64,000 nucleotides of DNA, taken from assembly GCA_037178675.1 (NCBI GenBank), contig JAYMGJ010000596.1, positions 31,801-95,800 of the forward strand, written 5' to 3'. The notes below the pieces were generated by a model. It worked only from the letters and a program-made list of their open reading frames with translations, was not told the DNA's origin and ran no database searches. The stretch is from Scleroderma bovista. Lineage: Eukaryota > Basidiomycota > Agaricomycetes > Boletales > Sclerodermataceae. Positions 56,046-64,000 of this stretch are shown piece by piece; position 1 is the first letter of the stretch; each line of letters opens with the position of its first letter. A program made the position numbers and the translations under genes.

Positions 56046-56693
56046 GCAGCCCTCCTACTCACTCCTATTTGTTGGGCTCTATAATAGAATAGAGAACACT
56101 ATATCCAGGGCCTCCTGCTCTTATAGATGATACGGCGCCTGGGGCTGTTATGTAATCATGGGACACCATCATGGGCTTGACACATTGTGTGACACCAATT
56201 TAGCGGCATGCCTTGGGAACTCCAGGAGGCGGGGCCTACTCTGCTACTTCTAGCCCCTTGGCCGCAATTCCATGGCTACCCTGCTGCTTTGGCTGCCATG
56301 CTGCTAACAGTCCTTCGGCAGCAGCGGCCATCCCTGGTTCTCTGGCCGCATTGCTGTGGCATACTGTTCGTTTGCCGTGATACCACGGCTGTACTTGTCA
56401 TAGTGGCGGCCACCACTGCCGCCCGGCCATGATTGGTTACAACCATCACAGCTGCAAACTTGACGACCAGCATAAGGTATCAACTTGCGGCACCCATTGT
56501 ATTGGAGACATGCACTATTCCCATTCATGCTGATGTGTTCCCTGTGTGATTTCTGCCTTATTGTTAACCTGGCCAGGTGTTGCAGCCGCAGCTCAGATTT
56601 TGGCTGGCAACATTATATCACAGTGACGCTTTGGCCGATATTTGATTAACCAATTATTGTTGTGATGAACATATATGTGTATTCATACAATGT

Positions 56694-58111
56694 TTACCTA
56701 TGGCGGCGCTCCAAAGACTCCTCCCATTTCTGCCGCAATGCATTTCGTGCACGAGTTAGCATCTCAATGGTGTCAAGACCGGTTCTTCACCGATCTGATC
56801 TCTACGAGGGGTCAGGGGGTCAGGGGTTGGTCTAGCGGTAAGACTGAGATGCTACGTAGCGTAGTCGCGCTTCCCGAGTAATAGGAAGGCCGACCGAGGG
56901 TCTGACGGAGAGTCCGAGGGTAAACGGTCTACGACCGAGTGCTTGCACGAGACAGAGACGGAGAGTGCGCAGGGAGAACAGATGAGAAGTATCTTATTCG
57001 ATATTCGAACTGAACTACAACAGACCGAGTATCTAGGTATTTATACTGAGTGGAACGGATGAGGCGATGTACGGGAAGTCGGGATTACCGACGAATGACG
57101 AGCGCAGTCGCGCTGCGCGCTGAGTAAGTACGGTAAGTGCGATAACCGGATTACCGATGAGTATCGTATTAGTAATGCAACGGGACGGGAACGTATAGTA
57201 ACCGGAAACAAGAAAGGAAACATATTAGGTAATAGTACAGAGAGACAGAATGGACAACGCGCTCACCGATCGGTGGCGATACAGGACAGATAGCAAGAAA
57301 CGGAAAAGGGAGTACATACAATAGACGGACGGCGAACGCGTGGACGCGATCGGACAATAGGGTACAGGGTGATCGGATGTCACGGTCGTGACAAATGGCC
57401 TCCATCCTTTTTGCACAATGCTGCATCACCTCCATATGATATTTAAGGGCATTGTCCGAGCTCCACAAGATATTGTCGCAGAAGTACCGTGCATTTGACA
57501 AGGCCTCGTCCAAGGTATATCCAACGGTGAGTAGAATGGTGAGCTTTCTATCGGCAACCTGGCAAAGCTTTAGTATCTAACACAACACGAATAAGGGAGC
57601 ATACCAGGTCCACCGGAAAGAATGCCTCTGCCTCCGATACCATGTCCTGCAGTGGCCGTGTGCTGTACCCTGCCGTACATGCGCCATGGCCATTAACCCA
57701 CCACGAGTTTGCCACTTGCAGCATACTTGGAACCTGGACTTCGGCGGCCTTGGCATGATAGACATTCAACTGTCGCATTGCCGCATACAGTCTTGCCAGC
57801 GGCAGATTTTCTAGTACAACCATTCTGTGCACCCTGCTTGCCATCATTGGCAATATCATCTTCGCACCCATAGCCTGGCATGCGGCAAGCACATGTTCTA
57901 AATTTGCCTGGGGGCTCATGAGTGTGTTAATCAAATGTAATCATTCTCCACTTACCACTTCTGTTTGTACGTTTGCATACCATTCAGCTGTGGCCAGCAT
58001 CCCCTCAGGCTGTTGTTGAACCGCATGCACCAACCGTCGAAAGCGGACTCCAACGTATTGCAATACCATGGACAGTTCGCAGGTTTCGCACAGTTCGGAT
58101 GTGTTATTCAT
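56694..58111 (-). pseudogene. Unknown protein gene interrupted by a solo LTR
   Basis: Exons 58111-57956, 57907-57605 and 57558-57394, then 56765-56694 beyond the LTR. Skipping the LTR and one copy of its target duplication leaves a continuous frame of 231 codons. It begins MNNTSELCETCELSMVLQYV, continues RRLVHAVQQQPEGMLATAEW, ANLEHVLAACQAMGAKMIL, RLYAAMRQLNVYHAKAAEV and GYTLDEALSNARYFCDNIL, and ends ARNALRQKWEESLERRHR. It is helical, with no known domain. It is divergent from the 58387 gene, 275 bp between starts, so the two may form a functional pair or belong to one element. Confidence 0.7.
56771..57393. mobile_element. Solo LTR, 623 bp, with 5-bp target duplication AATGG
   Basis: The ends are TGTCAAGACCG and CGGTCGTGACA, inverted 5'-TG..CA-3' termini. 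AATGG occurs directly before (56766-56770) and directly after (57394-57398). No internal retrotransposon sequence is present. A tRNA-A-box-like 'tggtctagcggt' lies at about 56833, but no B box was seen. Confidence 0.9.
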
Positions 58112-58386
58112 GATTGATGGTGTGATGGCCGATTCGCCCTAAGCCTTATAACATTCAGGTAATCAATGTTCTCATGGTCCACATGTCACCTGATGCATAA
58201 TTACCACATTGTGCAACCGGGCATGTGTTGTTTCACACCGGCCAATCACCGATCAGCCTTGTTTAGTGGATCTAGCCGAGAATGGAATGTGTTGCATTGC
58301 CGTTTGCAAACAGATGTCTGCAGCTTGCCGCTCATCCCCCACTAAAAATTTTACTCCCCACATTGTCAAAAGTTGTCCTGTGTCCA

Positions 58387-59028
58387 ATGGCCGATGCAAA
58401 TGCCATGCCATCCAACTATACTTTGTCCGACATCATGGCATCATATATGCGGTGCCGCTTCCTGAATGAAGCATTTCCAGACTTAAATTCCCCCACCCCG
58501 GAAACGCTTCTGTCCCTGCTGGTGGATGCAACTGTAGCCATGAACCAAATTGTATCCACCATCACACAGGCATATCATAATCGGAGTGAGCCAATTCTTG
58601 TATAGTTAAATTATCCTTCCTTGATATCCACTTCAGTTTCGTGTGGCATTGACTTGATTAGGTTGTCCGAAAGCCTCAGACCAATGCAATCCGGCACAAA
58701 TGAGCAACAGGAGATTAGGGTCCTCCGTAGACATCCTTCCTCTTTGACTGGAACCCTTTCCAAGCCGACCATTATTCTGGGAGAAGGCGACACAATTGCA
58801 TTGTGGTATCTTCCCGGAGCTCTAGCTCCCTGCATCCAAGTATGGTATCATTCCACTCTCATTGTCCACTGTTGAGGCCTTTGTTTCTAGGAGCACATCG
58901 TGGCATCCATCAATCCACTTGCAAATCCACTGGAAGAGAGTATTACTAATCAGTCATGGCGTACAACACACCAGTATTTCAAGGATGACGTGGATATTTT
59001 CGGCAACAAGAGTTCCGAGCCTTTGTAA
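58387..59028 (+). CDS. Unknown conserved mushroom protein, 179 residues
   Basis: Exons 58387-58585, 58637-58839 and 58891-59028 splice in phase to 180 codons. It starts MADANAMPSNYTLSDIMAS, then LLSLLVDATVAMNQIVSTI. Exon 2 has SESLRPMQSGTNEQQEIRVL, TLSKPTIILGEGDTIALWYL and PGALAPC. Exon 3 has EHIVASINPLANPLEES, SWRTTHQYF and ends NKSSEPL. The 'ILGEGDTIALWYLPG' block looks like a folded domain found in several uncharacterised mushroom genes. No function is known to me. Confidence 0.65.
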
Positions 59029-61315
59029 GGTGATTGGGTGGGGCACCCATTGGGCTAGACGATCCTTCACAGAACAATGCAGGCGGAATTCTGATGGGCG
59101 TTGTCACGCACCAAACAGGTTTGGTACAGTGAACATGGAAGATAACACCTATATCGAATGATCCTTATGCGAAGGATAAGCACGATGGACCCTCATCGTA
59201 GCCATCTATCACACAAGATGACTATCCTGATGCGAGAGATGAATGCCAATGCAGACAGTCATCTATCGCACGAGAACCGCCAAGAAGCAGAAGAAACTGA
59301 AGGAATAACGTCAATTGTGGCATGAGAAAGGAATGCACACATCTGCAGTCCAACTCCCATACCAGAACGATCAAATAAGCCAAAGAATTGATGGAGAAAT
59401 GAAGGAGAAAGAGAAGAAATGATTTTTAGCACCCAAATGTCATTTTTAGGCGCCCAGTGCCGGCATTCCGATATTTTGAATAGCTCCGTCGTTTCTGAAG
59501 CTATCAGGCACGTGACTATACCGTCAGAGAGCCTAGAGCGTGGTCTATCTGCCTGTCAAGTTCTGACGCAAATCCATTCATTTCCCACGGAGATATTCCC
59601 CCCGCAATCCAGATGTTCGCTTCATCACTCACTATGGAGTCCGTATTTTCTCTGGATCATTTCTCCGCTATTGCTGCAGATCTCCACTATGTCCTGCTCT
59701 TAGGACAGCCTCTCCCAGAGTTTCCGTGCACTGCCTGGCACATATCTTCCCAGCCTGCTCCCTCAGTCCCTCTCATTCTTGGTCAGCGCGTTCTCCTCGT
59801 CAGTCCTGCGTCAAGGACGTACTTTGGTCATCTTAGGTCTATTGTCAAGCTTGAGAAGTCTTCTCTGGTCGTCTCTGTGTCCCCTGAGCCCTCAGCCTAT
59901 GGTCCCTTTCTCCCAGATACTTGCCATGTCCATCTTCCTCTGTCGTTCGTCTCACTTCCCTGGATGCGTCGAATTCAATACTCTATCCGCTTCCCTACTT
60001 TCAGACGACGTCCCCCAGCACCATGACAGTTATTCCCCCCACTTTATAGTGCTATTAGGAAGAAGAACCCTCTCTTGTTCTTTCCCAGAAGAGAGCTCGT
60101 CAAGGGAGCCCATGGTTGCGCTTCAGCGGCGCTAGAACACATGCACTATACCTTAGTGTATGCTGACCCCCCAAAAGACCTCTGGACCCCTGGTACCCTT
60201 CTTGTGGCTGTTTTGTCTTGGATCAATCCCCCTATTTATCTCAGATCTTCCCCATTGTTGTCCCATCAAATTCCTGATGGTACACAGCCCCCCATCAAAC
60301 TTCTTAGGCTGTGCATCAATGACTCCTTCTGCTGTGCAGTGACTCATCCCTTGCTTACTGATGCTCTCTTGTCATCAGTATTACTCTATCCCTTTCGCAT
60401 TTTTGGTATATTACTCAGCTGATGACTCACTCCCTTACCAATCAATCTTGTCATGCAGCTTACTCATTCCTTTACTCAGCAGCTTGTTCATGCTTCCTAT
60501 GCTTACTCATTCCTGCTTATCCCTTGCTTACTGATCGCTTACAAACCCCTTACAAAGCTCTTACCAATCCCTTACCAATCCTTGACAAATTCTGCTTACT
60601 CCCTTCTCTTTTTGTACTTTAATGCTGTGCCCCCCCATGTATTTAAACCCCTGGGCTCAGCCCAGTGAAAAGACCCAATTGCACGAAATTATCCCTCTCT
60701 CAGACTCTCTCAATCAGTATCCCTTCAGTCTTTGAGTCCTTGTAGGCTTCAGTGAAGGTCTAAAGGCTCAATATTGTCAAGTTTATCCAAGTTATTCAAG
60801 ATCTATTCTTTATACTAGGCTCAAGCGGAGTCTAGGCTTCATACCAGTCAATCTTCCTCGCCTCTGGACATCAGAGGCATCCCTACCCCTTTGCTGCACC
60901 AATCTCTAGGTGTAGTATCGCTGTTTCAGTCTCAGTCTACCCAATCCCCGCTTTGACACTTCCTAGGCTTTAGAAAGAGTCCAGACCCCTATCCCCTTCG
61001 TCTTCTATTACTCCTGTACCCCAGGAGTATCCTGCATCACCATCTGCATCACCCTGTTGGTGTAGATCCCCTTCCCCCCTCCTCAGCACATCCTCTCTGG
61101 ACACCGCGGAGGTAAACCACCACTCGCACTTTTTCGTAGTCCTTTGTTGGTGTTGTGTTTGGGTTATTACTCCGACCCAAATCCACACTTTGACTCACAG
61201 CGTGGTGTTAGGTTGACTGGGTAAGGGGGAATAAAGTTCTGTGCAGCACTGCTGGGAAGGGGTTTGACCGCTTCGTGAGAATGAAGAGGAAGCAAGGGAT
61301 TGTATTTCGCAAAAA
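59029..61315. other. Pyrimidine-rich non-coding stretch
   Basis: About 2.3 kb with no supported gene. From about 59560 to 61000 the plus strand is strongly C/T-rich, with loose repeats of 'cttactcattcc' and 'cttaccaatccct' (60420-60610). Open frames here are low complexity. It may be the 3' non-coding end of the retroelement at 61316-63631, which lies on the minus strand just beyond. Confidence 0.4.
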
Positions 61316-63631
61316 TTAATGTTGGATGCAAAATTGACTGCAACGTGGATCGTCGAAGTCAAAGATGAGGTGGGCGATGTCGCTAGGGATTGGGGCACGC
61401 GGGAGAGCAAATTTGGCAGGGGGATACTTGCCCCATGAAGGGCCGTCTGCTGGGTTTCTTTTGCTGGGTATGTATTTTGCGAAGACCCTACGAGGAGGGG
61501 ATGCCAAGATTGCGTGGATCCGTCGGAAGGATGCATTGGTGGGTTTGTTGTGGCTGCGTCCCTTTCGCCAGGCTTCAATGACTCCCTGATTATCGCCATA
61601 AACCGTAAGTGGTGTGCTGGAGGAGTCAATGGTTAGAAGTGTCCGAATGAGCATTTCGAAAGTGATGCTTTCAGCCCACCCGATGTCTTGTTCATCTCTT
61701 TTCCAGTTTTTGTGGAGCCTCCATGCATGCCATCTGTCTCCGATGGTAATTGCCAGCCCGAAACCGGAGCTGGCATCAGAAAAAGTGTTAAAGTCAAGGG
61801 AGTGGATGTGGTGAGGGATGGGTAGAGGGGGACTGGAGGTTAGTGCATGAGACCACCACTGTAGGTCCATTGGCAAGCCTTGTGGGGGGGTGCGCAGCAT
61901 GAATGGACTGCTGCCGAAAATACCTAACATAGCTTGGAGTGATGTTAAGTAAGCGCTACCCTCAGGGATGACTAATGATGCGTGCGATAAGCGTCCATGC
62001 AGCTTTTGCACGTCTTCTAATGTGTGTTTCGCTGCTTTAGACCACTCCTGTATAGCAGATAGGTATTTTTGGCGCTTGCTATTGGTTAGTGTGACTGTTT
62101 TATTTACTAAGTCCCATTCAAAACCCATAAAGGTTGGCTTTGAAGAGAATGGGGTGTCCTTGGTTGGTTCCCATGGGATGCCGAGCTGATTTGAGATGTC
62201 ATTGATATGCTCCATGGAGAAAGCAAACCCTGAATCTGTTGCCAAGTCCTGGATTGGGAAGCAGCAGTCTTCGGCAAACTCCTCGTGGGTGCCATCTGCC
62301 AGGCACTGTCCCTTGAACCAAATTCGTCCGCCAGCTTGCAGGGCACCCCCATTAGCTTGGATGCTGGTTGCCTGGTGATGTCGGGTCGTGTTGTACTCAA
62401 GGACTTGGGTGCTAGGTAGCCGGATGAATAGATGGTCATCCACCCATGCAATGATGGGCCCAATGCCCACCGCTCGCATGATATCCAGGCTGACATCTCG
62501 CAAGGCTCCGTAGGTCCCGGCTGATGGTCCATATCCGAAGCAAAGTGCAGTGTTGACTGCGAATGTAGGAGGGTCTTCTCCAATCCAGACCACTAGGGCC
62601 GGCCATTGCGAGGGGTTAAGTGGTATGGTTCGGTAGGCTTCAGCCACATCACGTGTTGCTCCCTGGCTCCCTGGAGGAAGAGAGTAGATTAGTGTGCAGG
62701 TGGTTGCAAAGGTTCCCCACGTGCAAGGGAATAGGTCAGAGTCAACCCATGAATTGACAGATGGTACACCGTCGTGACTAGGTATATTTGGGTATGACAG
62801 GTTCTGGATTAGTCTGAAGCAGCCAGGTTTCCCTGCTTTAGGGATGATAGTTAGGGGGGAAGATTGGAAAAAACCAATGGTGCGTTCCAGTTGGCTACGA
62901 GTAAAGGGACCTATATAGTGTCCTTTCTCAAATTCATTGTACACGATGTTATTAAAAGCTTCTTGGTGTAAGGTAATAGAAGGGTTGTTGGGGGGAGTAA
63001 AGGATCGTGAGATGATGGGGGCGCGCACGATGAAACCACAGGACAGTTGGTCAACTATGGACAGGTATTTACGATCTAGGTCGTATTTAGAAAGAAGGCA
63101 CTGCCAACCATCGACCTGGTATGGTGTGACTGCCTTGGCATGTCTACGCTGAAGCAGCTGGTTGGCTGTGGGGGCATCCCTGTGCGCCGTGGTTAGAGTC
63201 ACCACAACCAGAGCATTCATGGTTGTGGTTCTTGCTGGAGCAACCCCGTGGGCACTGGAAGTCCCAGCACAAGGTCTGACCGCTCTTGTTGAGGAGCCGT
63301 CCGTGTTGGTCCCTGCTGCATCGTGTGGGTTCGGATTTGTCCCATAGAAGGGCTTCATTGCAAATGAGGTGGTCTGGGCGGTCTTCGTGTCTGCCAAGGC
63401 ACTTTGGGCATACCAGAGGGGTTCTGGCTCAAAAGTGGTGGCGCCGTTTCGCATCGCTGCTGCGACTGTGATGTGGGGATCTGGAGAATCTGCATGGGGA
63501 TGCGGATCTCCTCCGCCAAGGCGAGTTGGAGTGTTTGCGTCACGAGCGGGATCTATGGTAGCGGTGGCGTGGACCCCGGGCTGGGGGTGGGTGTGGAGAG
63601 GTCGAGCGGGATGGTTGACGGTAGGGGGCAC
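61316..63631 (-). CDS. Reverse transcriptase-RNase H of a DIRS-like retroelement
   Basis: An uninterrupted minus-strand frame of 771 codons. The RT part (from about 63100 down) has NEFEKGHYIGPFTRSQLER, SPLTIIPKAGKPGCFRLIQN, ATRDVAEAYRTIPLNPSQWP (motif A), LCFGYGPSAGTYGALRD and IIAWVDDHLFIRLP (motif C, VDD instead of YxDD). The RNase H part has FSDASSGFGLAITIG, GWAESITFEMLIRTLL, VYGDNQGVIEAWRKG and SKRNPADGPSWG. All catalytic acidic residues are present. The first ~160 codons of this frame overlap the gag-like frame and are probably not translated in this frame. No matching recombinase adjoins it; two recombinase fragments lie elsewhere in the window. Confidence 0.85.
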   Translation of the reverse strand: MPPTVNHPARPLHTHPQPGVHATATIDPARDANTPTRLGGGDPHPHADSPDPHITVAAAMRNGATTFEPEPLWYAQSALADTKTAQTTSFAMKPFYGTNPNPHDAAGTNTDGSSTRAVRPCAGTSSAHGVAPARTTTMNALVVVTLTTAHRDAPTANQLLQRRHAKAVTPYQVDGWQCLLSKYDLDRKYLSIVDQLSCGFIVRAPIISRSFTPPNNPSITLHQEAFNNIVYNEFEKGHYIGPFTRSQLERTIGFFQSSPLTIIPKAGKPGCFRLIQNLSYPNIPSHDGVPSVNSWVDSDLFPCTWGTFATTCTLIYSLPPGSQGATRDVAEAYRTIPLNPSQWPALVVWIGEDPPTFAVNTALCFGYGPSAGTYGALRDVSLDIMRAVGIGPIIAWVDDHLFIRLPSTQVLEYNTTRHHQATSIQANGGALQAGGRIWFKGQCLADGTHEEFAEDCCFPIQDLATDSGFAFSMEHINDISNQLGIPWEPTKDTPFSSKPTFMGFEWDLVNKTVTLTNSKRQKYLSAIQEWSKAAKHTLEDVQKLHGRLSHASLVIPEGSAYLTSLQAMLGIFGSSPFMLRTPPQGLPMDLQWWSHALTSSPPLPIPHHIHSLDFNTFSDASSGFGLAITIGDRWHAWRLHKNWKRDEQDIGWAESITFEMLIRTLLTIDSSSTPLTVYGDNQGVIEAWRKGRSHNKPTNASFRRIHAILASPPRRVFAKYIPSKRNPADGPSWGKYPPAKFALPRAPIPSDIAHLIFDFDDPRCSQFCIQH
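63144..63428 (-). pseudogene. Gag-like zinc-knuckle ORF overlapping the RT frame
   Basis: In a different minus frame the sequence reads VCPKCLGRHEDRPDHLIC, NKSGQTLCWDFQCPRGC, NHNHECSGCGDSNHGAQGCP and stops at 63144. These Cys/His clusters are typical of gag-like proteins of basidiomycete retroelements. The frame is closed upstream by TGA at 63429-63431, where related sequence seems to continue (AKRRHHF before the stop). The protein is thus either truncated or decayed. Confidence 0.65.
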
Positions 63632-64000
63632 GCGTGTAAGTGCGGCCTTGCTCTGGCTGCGTGTGTCTATTTTGGCGGGCCTGCTCTAGCTGGAGGTGGG
63701 GCAGGTGTGTAATTTGCAACATGTGGCAGTAGTAAGTGGAGGGGGGGCCAAACCCAGAGTTAGGCAGCAGCAGCAGTTGTTAAAAGGGGGATGCCGGTCC
63801 CAGCAGGAGATGGCAGCAGCGGGAAAGGGGGGGGGATAGCCAGTCCCAGCATTGTGGCAGCAGCAGGTGTGCATCTGATGCGATGGGGTGTGCGAAGGCG
63901 GTGTGGGGCATAGGTTAGTTAAGAGGACTTTAAATGAACTGGGTTGTATGTGCCTGGTCCAATCCAGTCTTCACATCGCGGGCGTCAAGTTCGCGGGCAA
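63632..64000. other. GC/CAG-rich end of window
   Basis: It contains several 'gcagcagcag' and G-rich runs and may be the 5' part of the retroelement. No gene is supported. Confidence 0.4.

Larger units (their letters stand above)
35020..56460. mobile_element. KDZ-type transposon region with TET/JBP passenger, ~21 kb
   Basis: The region is bounded by a long inverted repeat (about 35198-35635 against 55588-56045, with weaker similarity further out). It contains a KDZ (Kyakuja-Dileera-Zisupton) transposase, several genes of the type that accompany such transposases in mushrooms, a TET/JBP-like dioxygenase fragment and related minisatellites. KDZ elements linked to TET/JBP genes are known from basidiomycete genomes. 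An LTR, a recombinase fragment and a MITE are nested inside. Exact termini and target duplications could not be found. Confidence 0.65.

Noticed and set aside
56825..56890. tRNA-like start 'ggttggtctagcggt'
   Set aside because: It resembles an A box only; no B box, cloverleaf or acceptor pairing was found, and it lies inside the solo LTR.

Overview
The window is nuclear DNA of a filamentous basidiomycete, most likely an Agaricomycete. Genes are split by many 35-65 nt introns. The conserved genes are eukaryotic (Apc13, Rrp4, Y14/RBM8A, HP1, a MYND protein and a DUF1771-Smr nuclease). The mobile elements are typical of mushroom genomes: a KDZ transposon carrying a TET/JBP-type dioxygenase, tyrosine-recombinase retroelements, an intron-bearing IS630/Tc1-type transposase and LTRs. 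I cannot name the species.

Layout. 1-4.4 kb: decayed non-coding DNA with a diverged direct repeat of about 1.4 kb. 4.4-20 kb: a compact housekeeping block. It runs APC13 (+), RRP4 (-), MYND (-), Y14 (+), HP1 (+), a membrane/coiled-coil protein (-), a serine-rich protein (+), a Smr nuclease (-) and a small conserved anchored protein (+). 20-30 kb: a tandem segmental duplication. Each unit has a plus-strand unknown gene (intact in unit 1, broken in unit 2) convergent with a secreted cyanovirin-N-homology (CVNH) gene on the minus strand (intact in both). A PPR pseudogene and a third partial repeat follow. 31-32 kb: a DUF6533-like membrane protein. 32.5-34.6 kb: short direct repeats, a fragment of a tyrosine recombinase and an IS630/Tc1-type transposase.

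35-56.3 kb is the main feature: a region of about 21 kb bounded by a long, diverged inverted repeat (about 35.2-35.6 and 55.6-56.0 kb). It holds a KDZ transposase, three passenger-like genes, the catalytic half of a TET/JBP-like 2-oxoglutarate/Fe(II) dioxygenase, a further Cys/His-rich gene, a large palindrome and several minisatellites sharing one core. It has been broken by later events. An LTR without matching target duplications joins the truncated TET/JBP gene to a truncated tyrosine recombinase, and the transposase carries one in-frame stop.

56.7-59 kb: a divergent pair of unknown genes, one interrupted by a solo LTR with a perfect 5-bp target duplication. 61.3-63.6 kb: a reverse transcriptase-RNase H ORF of DIRS-like type, overlapped in another frame by a zinc-knuckle gag-like ORF.

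The housekeeping block and the 20-64 kb repeat-rich part contrast strongly, so the window probably crosses from a gene-rich segment into a transposon island. All gene models were spliced by eye, and none has been checked by database search or transcript data.
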